The notes under the pieces: generated by a model
What the model was told of the DNA's origin: nothing
The model's database searches: none
What the model saw: the letters and a program-made list of their open reading frames with translations, nothing else
Made by a program: the position numbers and the translations under genes
In this document: positions 7,872 through 15,844 of the stretch, one piece after another
Numbering within the stretch: position 1 is the first letter of the stretch
How the letters are laid out: each line of letters starts with the position of its first letter
Origin: JAMXLJ01 sp036558745
Lineage (GTDB): Bacteria > Actinomycetota > Acidimicrobiia > IMCC26256 > JAMXLJ01
Assembly: GCA_036558745.1 (NCBI GenBank)
Contig: DATBEZ010000038.1
Location: 1 to 64,000 of the forward strand
DNA: 64,000 nt
Direction: 5' to 3'

Positions 7872-8764
7872 CGCAGTTTCTCGAAGCGTGCGTGCAGGGC
7901 ATCGCCATCGGCGCCCAGTACGCGTTGGTCGCGCTGGGGTTCGTGATCATCTACCGGGCGACGGGCGTCATCAACTTCGCGCAGGGCGGCTTCGTGGTGC
8001 TCGGCGCGTACTTCGCGTACGACTTCCACGTCACGCTCGGCATCGCCTTCTATCCCGCGCTCGTGCTGGCGATGCTCGCCGGCGCGGTCGTCGGCGTCAT
8101 CGTCGAGGCCACGGTGCTGCGCCGCTTGATCGGCCAACCGCCGTTCGTCCTCATCATGATCACGATCGGCGTGCTGACGGTCATCGAGCAGGTCGTCCCG
8201 ACGGTTTGGGGCGCGAATCCCCTGCCGCTCGGCGACCCGTGGGGCGTCCACTCCGTCGACGCGGGCAAGATCACGATCCGCGTCGCCGACCTCTGGACCA
8301 TCGGGCTCGTCGCCGCGGTCCTGATCGTCTTCTTCCTCTTCTTCCGCTACTCGAAGATGGGCGTCGCGATGCGCGCGACCGCGGTCGATCTCGAGGCCTC
8401 GCTCGCGCAGGGCATCAGCGTCCGTCGTGTGGTCGCGGTGTCGTGGGGCATCGCGGGACTCGTCGCCGCGCTGGCCGGCGTGACGCTCGCAGGAGGTGGG
8501 GCAGGTGTCCGGCCCGACATCGAGCTCGTCGCGTTCCTCGCCTTCCCCGCGATCATCCTGGGCGGGCTCGACTCGCCCGGCGGTGCGGTCGTCGGCGGTC
8601 TGGTGATCGGGGTCACCCAGTCGCTCACCGCGACGTACCAGCCGCAGTACGCGTCGTGGCTCGGGACCGGGTTCAACCTCGTCGTGCCCTACATCGTGAT
8701 GGTCATCATCCTCATGGTCCGACCGTACGGGCTGTTCGGTCAGACCCGTGTGCGGAGGGCGTGA
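7868..8764 (+). CDS. livH: LivH-like ABC transporter permease
   Basis: This 298-residue integral membrane permease of the Liv family has about eight hydrophobic segments. Family motifs include GxxYALVALGFVIIYRATGVINFAQG near the N-terminus and FPAIILGGLDSPGGAVVGG near residue 235. The ATG at 7868 overlaps the ligase stop as ATGA, and its stop overlaps livM as TGATG. It forms the inner-membrane channel together with LivM. Confidence 0.9.
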   Translation: MTQFLEACVQGIAIGAQYALVALGFVIIYRATGVINFAQGGFVVLGAYFAYDFHVTLGIAFYPALVLAMLAGAVVGVIVEATVLRRLIGQPPFVLIMITIGVLTVIEQVVPTVWGANPLPLGDPWGVHSVDAGKITIRVADLWTIGLVAAVLIVFFLFFRYSKMGVAMRATAVDLEASLAQGISVRRVVAVSWGIAGLVAALAGVTLAGGGAGVRPDIELVAFLAFPAIILGGLDSPGGAVVGGLVIGVTQSLTATYQPQYASWLGTGFNLVVPYIVMVIILMVRPYGLFGQTRVRRA

Positions 8765-9903
8765 TGGCCGCGCTGGTCCCGACCCGACGCACGCGCTCGG
8801 CCCGTCCGCCGCGCACGATGCCGCGCCGGCCCGAGCAGACCCTGCGCCTGTTCGGCGGCCGCACCCAGTTCCTCTGGATCGTCGCGCTCGTCGTCGTGTG
8901 GGTGATGCTGCCGAACCTGCTCACCGACTTCTGGCTCGACGTGCTCGCGCGGTGCGGGCTCGCGGCCGTCGGCGCGATCGGCCTCAACCTGCTCACGGGC
9001 TACACCGGGCAGATCTCGCTCGGGCACGCGTTCTTCATCGGGTGCGGCGCGTACGTGGCGGGCTGGTTCGGCGTGCAGCAGGGGCTGCCGCTGCTGGTGT
9101 GGCTCCCGCTCGCGGCGGTGATCGGCGCGATCGTCGGCGCCGCGATCGGCCCGTTCGCACTCCGTCTGCGCGGCGACTACCTCGCGATCGTCACCATCGG
9201 GCTGCTGTACGTCGGCGAGTACATCTTCACCAACTGGGACTCGGTGACGGGCGGCCATGCCGGGACGGCCACCGACGCGCCGGTGTCGATCGGCTCGATC
9301 GACTTCGCGCACCTGCACGCGTTCGGTCAGATCTACACACGCCGCCAGGGCATGTTCTGGCTGTGCTGGGCGGTGGCGGGGATCGTCGCGCTGATCGCGA
9401 GCAACATCGTGCGCACCCGCCCGGGCCGCGCGATGCAGGCCGTGCGCGACCAGGACGTCGCGGCGGAGGTCGTCGGCGTGAGCCTCACCCGCTACAAGAT
9501 CGGCGCGTTCGCGGTGTCGAGCGCGATGGCCGCGGTCGCGGGCGGGCTCTTCGGCGTGGTGCAGCAGTTCGTCAACCCGACCGACTTCGGTGGCGCGCCC
9601 GGGCTGGTGCTGTCGATCACGTACGTCGCCATGATCATTATCGGCGGCATCGGCACGATCCGCGGCGCGGTCATCGGGGCGATCGTCGTCGTGGGGCTCC
9701 CCCAGGTCATCCAGAACTTCAGCCAGTCGCACCACATCCCGTTCGTGTCCAGCACCAGCACCGGGAACGGTCACCTGTCGGTCTTCGCCCTCAACCAGAT
9801 CATCTTCGGGTTGCTCATCATCGTCTTCTTGCTGTTCGAGTCGCGCGGCATGGTGGCGCTCATCGAACGGGCCCGGGCCTGGGTCCGCAACTGGCCGTTC
9901 TGA
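8764..9903 (+). CDS. livM: LivM-like ABC transporter permease
   Basis: This 379-residue permease is the second channel subunit of the Liv importer. It has an Arg/Pro-rich cytoplasmic N-terminus of about 40 residues, then around nine hydrophobic segments. LivM signatures are NLLTGYTGQISLGHAFF (about 78-95), LRGDYLAIVTIG (about 137-148) and GGIGTIRGAVIGA (about 295-310). The ATG at 8764 shares one base with the livH stop. A hairpin follows 38 nt after the stop, before livK. Confidence 0.9.
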   Translation: MAALVPTRRTRSARPPRTMPRRPEQTLRLFGGRTQFLWIVALVVVWVMLPNLLTDFWLDVLARCGLAAVGAIGLNLLTGYTGQISLGHAFFIGCGAYVAGWFGVQQGLPLLVWLPLAAVIGAIVGAAIGPFALRLRGDYLAIVTIGLLYVGEYIFTNWDSVTGGHAGTATDAPVSIGSIDFAHLHAFGQIYTRRQGMFWLCWAVAGIVALIASNIVRTRPGRAMQAVRDQDVAAEVVGVSLTRYKIGAFAVSSAMAAVAGGLFGVVQQFVNPTDFGGAPGLVLSITYVAMIIIGGIGTIRGAVIGAIVVVGLPQVIQNFSQSHHIPFVSSTSTGNGHLSVFALNQIIFGLLIIVFLLFESRGMVALIERARAWVRNWPF

Positions 9904-9940
9904 TTTGCGCCGCCCCGGAGTCGGAGCGCAGCGAGCGGGA

Positions 9941-9968
9941 CTGTTGGCAAGCGGCGCCCTGCCAACAG
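9941..9968. terminator. Hairpin between livM and livK
   Basis: Perfect 9-bp arms CTGTTGGCA (9941-9949) and TGCCAACAG (9960-9968) flank a 10-nt loop. It lies in the 179-nt livM-livK gap next to a GGAGCGCAGCGAGCGG-type repeat. No T-run follows, so it may be an mRNA-stabilising or attenuating hairpin that sets the livK:livFGHM ratio, rather than a full terminator. Confidence 0.45.
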
Positions 9969-10082
9969 CGGAGCGGGCTGCTCGACGCGTCCGGCCCGAG
10001 GCCCCTCGGCCGGTTGAGGATGCCGGTAGAACGGAGCTACTGCGGGGTAGGTTCTGGGCCGTTGCGCACTGGGGGGTGTCGG

Positions 10083-11366
10083 ATGAGAAGGACGGCAGCG
10101 CGTCCGAGGACCGCGGTCCTCGCCGTGGTGGCCGTGCTGGCGCTCGCACTGGCATCGTGCCGGGGCGGCAGCACCAACAACTCGAGCAGCAGCAAGGCCT
10201 CGGCCGGCGGCGCGCCCGCCACGACGACGGGCTTCGACGGCAAGACCATCAACGTGGGCGTGATCTCGCCGCAGACCGGTCTGGCCCAGATCATCGGCGT
10301 GGCCCTCACCGACGGGAACCGGGTCTACTTCGACGCGCTCAACGCCAAGGGCGGGATCGCCGGCAAGTACAAGGTCAACGTCGAGGTCCGCGACAGCCAG
10401 TACAACTCGAACATCGCGCAGCAGAACTACTCCGACCTGCGCGACAAGGTCGTCATGCTGGCCCAGCTCCTCGGCACCGACGTCACGAACGCGGTGCTGC
10501 CCGTCATGCGTCAGGACAACATGATCGCCTCGCCGGCGACCCTCGACGCCGAGTGGGTGCGCAACGCCAACCTGCTGCCCGTCGCGGGTCCCTACCAGAT
10601 CGAGGCGATCAACGGCCTCGACTACTACGTGAACGAAGGCGGCGGGAAGGGCAAGACCGTCTGCATGATCCGCTCCGACGACCTGTACGGCCAGGCCGGG
10701 CAGAACGGCGTGGAGTTCGCGTCGAAGCACCTCGACTTCAAGCTCGGCAAGATCTTGCAGTTCGGTGCCGCCGAGACCGATCTGTCCGCGCAGCTGCAGC
10801 AGGTGAAGTCGGGCTGCGACGCGGTGTTCCTCGTCGCGCTGCCGACCGCGACGATCCCGCTCATGGGTCAGGCCGCGGCGCAGAACGTCAACGTGCAGTG
10901 GATCGGTCAGGCACCGACGTGGGTGTCGTTGCTCGCGACCGGTGCGACCGCGTCGTACATGAGCCAGCACTTCTGGCTCGCGGCCCAGGGTCCGCAGTGG
11001 GGCGACCGGTCCTCTCCGGGCATGGCCCAGATGCTCGACGACATCGCGAAGTACAAGCCCGACCAGAAGCCCGACATCTACTTCGCGTTCGGCTACGCGC
11101 AGGCGCTCACCGTCTCGAAGCTGCTCGAGAAGGCGGTGTCGCTCGGTGACCTCAGCCGGGCCGGGATCATGAAGGCGCTGAACGAGCTCGGAACCGTCGA
11201 CACGCTCGGCCTCGCCGGCACCTACACCTACGGGCCGCCTGCCGACCGTGTGCCGCCGCGTGCGTCGACGATCTTCGCGGTCGACGCGACCGCGCCGGGC
11301 GGGCTCAAGGCCATCAAGACGAACTTCGAGTCCGACACCGCCAAGCAATTCGTCTTCCCGAAGTAG
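10083..11366 (+). CDS. livK: LivK-like substrate-binding lipoprotein
   Basis: This 427-residue periplasmic-binding protein of the Liv (Peripla_BP_6) type has an N-terminal hydrophobic segment ending in lipobox LASC (Cys near residue 23), followed by a Ser/Ala-rich linker and the family start 'INVGVISPQTGLAQIIG'. It should be a membrane-anchored receptor for the operon's importer. The ATG at 10083 is preceded by a GGGGGG run about 8 nt away. The gap to livM (179 nt) holds a hairpin and a possible -10 (TAGGTT, 10048-10053), so separate expression is possible. The ligand is not deducible. Confidence 0.88.
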   Translation: MRRTAARPRTAVLAVVAVLALALASCRGGSTNNSSSSKASAGGAPATTTGFDGKTINVGVISPQTGLAQIIGVALTDGNRVYFDALNAKGGIAGKYKVNVEVRDSQYNSNIAQQNYSDLRDKVVMLAQLLGTDVTNAVLPVMRQDNMIASPATLDAEWVRNANLLPVAGPYQIEAINGLDYYVNEGGGKGKTVCMIRSDDLYGQAGQNGVEFASKHLDFKLGKILQFGAAETDLSAQLQQVKSGCDAVFLVALPTATIPLMGQAAAQNVNVQWIGQAPTWVSLLATGATASYMSQHFWLAAQGPQWGDRSSPGMAQMLDDIAKYKPDQKPDIYFAFGYAQALTVSKLLEKAVSLGDLSRAGIMKALNELGTVDTLGLAGTYTYGPPADRVPPRASTIFAVDATAPGGLKAIKTNFESDTAKQFVFPK

Positions 11367-11380
11367 CCCCCAGCACGCTT

Positions 11381-11421
11381 GTGTGGATGTGGGTCACGGT
11401 CTTCGTGACTCACATCCACAC
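11381..11421. terminator. Bidirectional hairpin between livK and P450
   Basis: Arms 11381-11398 and 11404-11421 pair over 18 positions with one G-T mismatch around a 5-nt loop. It lies exactly centred, 14 nt from each of the two convergent stop codons (livK on plus, P450 on minus). A few A/T bases flank it. It is probably a shared terminator. Confidence 0.7.
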
Positions 11422-11435
11422 GAAAGCGGTACGGG

Positions 11436-12641
11436 CTACGCCGCGGTGAGGCGGACGGGGAGCGACTTCAGCGCGTTGTTGAGGTTCGAACGCGTGCGGA
11501 CCGGCTCGCCCGTGAGCTCGATCGTGGGGAACGCGCGCAGCAGCTCCTCGAAGAACACGCGGCCCTCGAGCCGCGCGAGGTGCACGCCGAGGCAGAAGTG
11601 CTCGGCGATCCCGAACGACAGGTGCGGGTTCGGGTTGCGGCGGATGTCGAAGCGGTGCCGGTCCGCGAAGACGTCGGGATCGCGGTTCGCGGCCGTGTAG
11701 TACATCGCGACCTTGTCACCCGCGGCGATGGCCTGGTCCCGCAGCTCGGTATCGGCGGTCGCGGTACGCCGGAAGTAGTGCAGCGGGTTGGCGAAGCGAA
11801 GGATCTCCTCGACGGCTGACCCGACGAGCGCGGGGTCGTCACGCAGCTGCGCCATCTGGTCGGGATGTTGGAGCAGCGCGAGCAGACCCGACGACAGCAT
11901 CGTCTTCGTGGTGTCGTTCCCAGCCGTGACGAGCTGCACGAAGAAGCTGCCGAAGTCGATGTCGGTCATGTGCGTGCCGCCGAAGTCCGACTCGAGGATC
12001 AGCGTGGTCAGGTCCTCGCGGGGCTCCTCCTGGCGGCGGCGCATCGCGAAGCCGATCGCGTACATCGCCATCTCGGCCGACGCGTCACCGGCACCCGCGG
12101 ACTCGATGTCGGGGTCCTGGCTGCTCGTGTTGCGCTCCGCCAGCGCGTTGATGGTGGGCCAGTCCTCGCGCGGCAGCCCCATCAGCTCGCCGATGACGCG
12201 TGAGGGCAGGCCGGACGTGACGTCGTGCACGAACTCGACGTCGCGCTTTTCCGCGGCGTTCGCCATGAGCTCTCGGCAGATGTCGCGGATCTGGTCGCCG
12301 AGGCGCGCGATCACCCGTTGCTTGAAGCTCGGAGCGAGCGGTCGCCGGTAGTCGGTGTGTCGCGGCGGATCCATGGCCAGCAACATGTCCCGCATCATCG
12401 CCAGGCGCGCGGGCTCGAGGTTCTCGAGCACGACGCCGCCCTCGCTCGCGGAGAACAGTCGCGGCTCGCGCGCGACGTGGACCACGTCGGCGTGCTTGAG
12501 CACCGCCCAGTACCCGGGCTCGTCCGGCATGTCCTGCCAGAACACGGGCCGGGTCCGGCGCAGCTCGTCGAAGAGCTCGTGCGGCGGGCCCTCCACGTAC
12601 GCGTCGGGGCTGTAGATGTCGATGTGAGTGGCGGTGCTCAT
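11436..12641 (-). CDS. Cytochrome P450 (CYP125/CYP142-like)
   Basis: This 401-residue soluble bacterial P450 shows the I-helix TAGNDTTKTM, ExxR in VEEILRF, the perf-like HYFRRTAT, and the heme loop LSFGIAEHFCLGVHLAR with Cys ligand near residue 348. The motif set resembles actinobacterial steroid or alkyl omega-hydroxylases (CYP124/125/142 groups), an inference from motif style only. The start ATG at 12641 lies at the edge of a 65-bp tandem repeat. It overlaps the stop of a 22-codon upstream ORF as ATGA and has only a weak ribosome-binding sequence of its own. A crotonase gene is divergent to it. Confidence 0.88.
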   Translation of the reverse strand: MSTATHIDIYSPDAYVEGPPHELFDELRRTRPVFWQDMPDEPGYWAVLKHADVVHVAREPRLFSASEGGVVLENLEPARLAMMRDMLLAMDPPRHTDYRRPLAPSFKQRVIARLGDQIRDICRELMANAAEKRDVEFVHDVTSGLPSRVIGELMGLPREDWPTINALAERNTSSQDPDIESAGAGDASAEMAMYAIGFAMRRRQEEPREDLTTLILESDFGGTHMTDIDFGSFFVQLVTAGNDTTKTMLSSGLLALLQHPDQMAQLRDDPALVGSAVEEILRFANPLHYFRRTATADTELRDQAIAAGDKVAMYYTAANRDPDVFADRHRFDIRRNPNPHLSFGIAEHFCLGVHLARLEGRVFFEELLRAFPTIELTGEPVRTRSNLNNALKSLPVRLTAA

Positions 12642-12706
12642 GGGTCGCTCTCGCTCCCGCTCGAGTGGGCTACGCCCAGCGGAGCTCCGCTTCGCTCCGT
12701 GCTCAT
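12638..12706 (-). CDS. Possible 22-codon leader ORF, proximal copy
   Basis: The ORF starts at the ATG of the second repeat boundary and begins MSTERSGAPLG. Its TGA (12640-12638) overlaps the P450 ATG (12641-12639) as ATGA, so ribosomes finishing it could re-initiate on the P450. Its existence follows directly from the tandem repeat. No sign of selection on the peptide can be judged from one genome, and it may be untranslated. Confidence 0.3.
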   Translation of the reverse strand: MSTERSGAPLGVAHSSGSESDP

Positions 12707-12771
12707 GGGTCGCTCTCGCTCCCGCTCGAGTGGGCTACGTCCAGCGGAGCTCCGCTTCGCTCCGTGCTCAT
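12703..12771 (-). CDS. Possible 22-codon leader ORF, distal copy
   Basis: This is the upstream duplicate of the leader ORF. It differs by one residue (Asp instead of Gly after MSTERSGAPL). Its TGA overlaps the ATG of the proximal copy as ATGA. Because the repeat is 65 nt long, successive copies are in different frames, yet each still ends exactly on the next start. Confidence 0.28.
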   Translation of the reverse strand: MSTERSGAPLDVAHSSGSESDP

Positions 12772-12833
12772 CGGAGTTCACCGTACTGTCTGCGGCGATC
12801 TGTCGAAATCCCCGCCGACCCGGAGCATCCGCA

Positions 12834-13628
12834 ATGGACAACGTCCTGCTCGAAGCCGTCGACCCGCACGTCACGCTCGTGACGCTCAACCGTCCCGACC
12901 GGCTCAACGCGCTGAACTACGAGCTCGCCGCCGACCTGCACGACGCGCTCGACCGGATCGGCGCCGACCGCGACTGCAAGGTCGTCATCCTCACCGGCGC
13001 GGGTCGCGGCTTCTGCGCCGGTCTCGACCTCAAGGACTGGGGGACGCCGCCCGGCGCGGGCGAGCACGCGCACTCCCCCGTCGGCGTCGGCGGCCAGGAG
13101 TTCCTCGCCAACCTGACCGTGCACCTGCGCGCGACGCCGCAGATCGTCATCGCGGCCGTGAACGGTCCCGCGTTCGGCGGCGGGCTGTCGCTCGCGTGCG
13201 CGACCGACGTCCGCATCGCGGCAACGTCGGCGCGGTTCTGCTCCGCGTACATCCGTACCGGGCTTTCGGGCACCGACATCGGCATCACCTACCTGCTGCC
13301 GCGCATCGTCGGAGCCGGCTACGCGTTCGACATGATCGTCAGCGGACGCGAGGTCGACGCGACGACGGCCGAACGCATCGGTCTCGCCACCCGGTTGTCC
13401 GCCGACGGGTCCCTGCTCGACGACGCGCGCGAGCTGGCCCGCACGATCGCGGGCTACACCACGACCGGGCTGCTGCTCACCAAGGAGGTGATGTGGCACA
13501 ACCTCGACAACCCGAGCATGACCGCCGCGATCGCGCTCGAGAACCGCAACCAGAACCTCGCGAGCCGCACGCCCGAGGTGCAGGAGCACATGGAGCAATA
13601 CATGGCGCCCCGCCGCGCGAAGGACTGA
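12834..13628 (+). CDS. Enoyl-CoA hydratase/isomerase family protein
   Basis: This 264-residue crotonase-fold protein has the oxyanion-hole motif GAGRGFCAGLDL (near 58-70) and NGPAFGGGLSLACATD (near 106-122). The usual catalytic Glu positions look substituted: the stretch after FCSAYIRTGLSG reads TDIGITYLLPR, with Asp where the second Glu is common and no Glu at the first. It may be an isomerase or another crotonase activity rather than a classical hydratase. The ATG at 12834 follows GGAG by about 8 nt, and a TACTGT -10-like box lies at 12784-12789. It is divergent from the P450 and close in sequence to the pseudogene at 3694-4400. Confidence 0.85.
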   Translation: MDNVLLEAVDPHVTLVTLNRPDRLNALNYELAADLHDALDRIGADRDCKVVILTGAGRGFCAGLDLKDWGTPPGAGEHAHSPVGVGGQEFLANLTVHLRATPQIVIAAVNGPAFGGGLSLACATDVRIAATSARFCSAYIRTGLSGTDIGITYLLPRIVGAGYAFDMIVSGREVDATTAERIGLATRLSADGSLLDDARELARTIAGYTTTGLLLTKEVMWHNLDNPSMTAAIALENRNQNLASRTPEVQEHMEQYMAPRRAKD

Positions 13629-13635
13629 GGGGCGC

Positions 13636-13923
13636 CTACCTCACAACGTGGAATTCCACGCGGTAGACGAGGGTGTCGTCGTGGATCGGGCCGGCGTGTG
13701 CCGCGCGACGACGGAGAGCCTCGAGGTCTGCTTCACCGGCAAGGGCGAGATCGTCGTCGGTGATCGACGAGAACGGCACCAGGTCCAGCTCGTCGATCTC
13801 GATCATCACCGACCCGCTCCGGTAGACACCCCCGGCCTTGACCTGTGGTCTCGACCAGAGGCGGTAGGAGACGGTGATGGCTCCGTCCGCGACCCGGTCG
13901 CGAAGGTCGGCGCTGAACTGCAC
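13636..13923 (-). CDS. ASCH domain protein
   Basis: This protein of about 95 residues is an ASCH-fold RNA-binding-like protein, with the family pattern TVSYRLWSRPQVKAGGVYR early and DDTLVYRVEFHVVR at the end. The GTG at 13923 gives a start VQFSADL that matches relatives; another GTG nine bases upstream-equivalent (VRHNCGVQ) is possible. ASCH proteins are thought to bind RNA or act on modified nucleosides; no specific role is known for this subtype. It is convergent with the crotonase (7-nt gap) and divergent from a PPOX-like gene. Confidence 0.78.
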   Translation of the reverse strand: MQFSADLRDRVADGAITVSYRLWSRPQVKAGGVYRSGSVMIEIDELDLVPFSSITDDDLALAGEADLEALRRRAAHAGPIHDDTLVYRVEFHVVR

Positions 13924-14004
13924 GCCGCAATTGTGACGCACGGCAGCGAGCCGGGAGGTCGGCGCTCGCGCACCCGCGCCGGCGGTCCGGTGCAGACTGC
14001 AGCC

Positions 14005-14490
14005 ATGGCTTCCTGGTCCGACGTCGTCCGTGCCGCTCCCGAGCTCGCCCGTCTCGTCCACGCGCGCTTCCAGGCCACCGGCCTCGGCCTCCTCGCGACG
14101 GTACGGCGCGACGGCGCGCCGCGCATCAGCGGCATCGAGCCGCTGTTCGCGTCCGGCGAGCTGTGGCTGGGGTCGATGCCCGAGGCCCGCAAGGGCGCGG
14201 ACCTGCGCCGCGACCCGCGCTTCGCGCTCCACAGCGCGACCACCGACAAGGACGTGACCGACGGCGACGCCAAGGTCTCCGGCCGCGCCGTGCTCATCGA
14301 CGACCTCGCCACGACCGAGCGATTCGTCGACGCGTTCCGGACCGAGACGGGACGGGCGCCCGATCCGGGAACGTTCGACCTGTTCCGGGCGGAGGTGACC
14401 GCCGTGTCGATGCTGCGTCCCGCGGGCGACCACCTCGACATCGACTGGTGGGACGAGGCGACGGGCGTGCACCACGTCGACCGCTCCTGA
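14005..14490 (+). CDS. Pyridoxamine 5'-phosphate oxidase-family protein
   Basis: This 161-residue split-barrel flavin/F420-binding fold protein contains GLLATVRRDGAPRISGI (strand 1-2 of the barrel), LWLGSMPEARKGADLRRDPRFALHS (cofactor-phosphate region, conserved KxxDLRRDPR) and a C-terminal WWDEATG. In actinobacteria many such proteins bind F420 rather than FMN. Substrate unknown. The start ATG at 14005 is in the divergent 81-nt region shared with the ASCH gene. Confidence 0.8.
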   Translation: MASWSDVVRAAPELARLVHARFQATGLGLLATVRRDGAPRISGIEPLFASGELWLGSMPEARKGADLRRDPRFALHSATTDKDVTDGDAKVSGRAVLIDDLATTERFVDAFRTETGRAPDPGTFDLFRAEVTAVSMLRPAGDHLDIDWWDEATGVHHVDRS

Positions 14491-14656
14491 ATCCTTTGTC
14501 GCCGCCGACGGATGCCGAGCGGCGCGAGCTGCGCGGTCGTCAGGGCGGCCCCCACCAACAGCTCGGTCCGCCGGTCGACGCGCCCTGGCCGCGGACGGAT
14601 TCCGGGATCGCGGCCGCGTCGGTACCCTGGCGAGAGAGCCGAGCGCCGGGGGGACC

Positions 14657-15844
14657 ATGAGCGCAGCGCCGACATCGAGTCCGTTCGCCGACCTGCGGGT
14701 GGTCGACGCCGACACGCACCTCACCGAGCCCCACGACCTCTGGACCGCGCGGGCGCCCCGCACGTTTGCCGAGCGCGTCCCCAGCGTGGAGATCATCGAC
14801 GGCGTCGAGACGTGGCTCGTCGACGGCGTCGTCCTGAGCCGGGCCAGCGCCTCGAGCGTCGTGCGCAGAGACGGCGAGCGGTGCCGCGGCAGCGAGTTCA
14901 TCCGCTGGGTGTTCGACGACGCGCACCCGGCCGCGTACGACGTGCCGACCCGCCTCGACGTCATGGACGAGCTCGGCATCTGGGCCCAGGTCGTCTACCC
15001 GAACGTCGCCGGCTTCGGCGGGCAGCGCTTCGCGGACGTGCGCGACGACGCGCTGCGTCTGCTGTGCGTCACCATCTACAACGACGCGATGGCGGAGATG
15101 CAGGAGCGCTCCGGCGGACGGCTGTTCCCGATGGGCCTCCTTCCGTGGTGGGACATCGACGCGTCGGTCGCGGAGACGGTACGCATCGCGGAGCTCGGCC
15201 TGCGCGGCGTCAACACGACGAGCGACCCGCAGCTGCACGGTCTCCCCGACCTGGCCGAGCGCGCGTGGGACCCGCTGTGGGAGGTGTGCAGCGACCTCGC
15301 GCTGCCGGTGCACTTCCACATCGGCGCGAGCGAGACCAGCTTCAGCTGGTTCGGGACGTCACCGTGGCCGTCGTACCACGGCGATCAGAAGCTCGCGATC
15401 GGCTCGGCGATGATGTACCTGACCAACGCGCGCGTCCTCGCCAACATCATCTACTCGGGGATCCTCGAGCGCTTCCCTGCCTTGAACGTCGTGTCGGTGG
15501 AGAGCGGGATCGGCTGGATCCCGTTCGTGCTCGAGGCGCTCGACCACCAGATCGACGAGACCGCGCCGGGGACGATGGACTACCTGTCGATGCGGCCGTC
15601 CGACTACTTCCGCCGTCAGATGTACGCGTGCTACTGGTTCGAGCAGACCGACGTGGCGCACACGCTCGAGCAGCTCGGCGTCGACAACGTGCTGTTCGAG
15701 ACCGATTTCCCGCATCCCACGTGCCTCTATCCCGACAGTCTGTCGCACGCGGCGAAGGGGCTCGCGGGTGTCGCGCCCGATGTGGCGCGCAAGGTACTCC
15801 AGGACAACGCCGCGAACTTGTACCGGATACCGTTGCCCGCGTGA
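14657..15844 (+). CDS. Amidohydrolase family 2 protein
   Basis: This 395-residue metal-dependent TIM-barrel protein of the amidohydrolase-2 (ACMSD-like) type begins with VVDADTHLTEP (DxH metal motif), has LPVHFHIGASE (third His), and LFETDFPHP (catalytic Asp). Family members decarboxylate or hydrolyse aromatic or carboxylic substrates. The start ATG at 14657 follows a GGGGGGA. A promoter-like TACCCT occurs upstream near 14623. Its stop overlaps the following SDR start as GTGA, so the two act as a coupled pair. Confidence 0.85.
   Translation: MSAAPTSSPFADLRVVDADTHLTEPHDLWTARAPRTFAERVPSVEIIDGVETWLVDGVVLSRASASSVVRRDGERCRGSEFIRWVFDDAHPAAYDVPTRLDVMDELGIWAQVVYPNVAGFGGQRFADVRDDALRLLCVTIYNDAMAEMQERSGGRLFPMGLLPWWDIDASVAETVRIAELGLRGVNTTSDPQLHGLPDLAERAWDPLWEVCSDLALPVHFHIGASETSFSWFGTSPWPSYHGDQKLAIGSAMMYLTNARVLANIIYSGILERFPALNVVSVESGIGWIPFVLEALDHQIDETAPGTMDYLSMRPSDYFRRQMYACYWFEQTDVAHTLEQLGVDNVLFETDFPHPTCLYPDSLSHAAKGLAGVAPDVARKVLQDNAANLYRIPLPA

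Larger units (their letters stand above)
12634..12771. repeat. 65-bp tandem duplication at the P450 5' end
   Basis: Two copies, 12634-12698 and 12699-12763, differ at one base only (12675 C versus 12740 T). The first 8 nt of the unit recur a third time (12764-12771). Each boundary carries GTGCTCAT, which on the minus strand is ATGAGCAC. The P450 initiation codon is therefore one of three identical start contexts 65 nt apart. The unit is rich in GGAGCGAAGCGGAG-like sequence. Confidence 0.92.

Noticed and set aside
9920..9936. GGAGCGCAGCGAGCGG-type sequence as a CRISPR or insertion element end
   Set aside because: Only one copy here, similar only loosely to the 12634 repeat; no spacers and no transposase.
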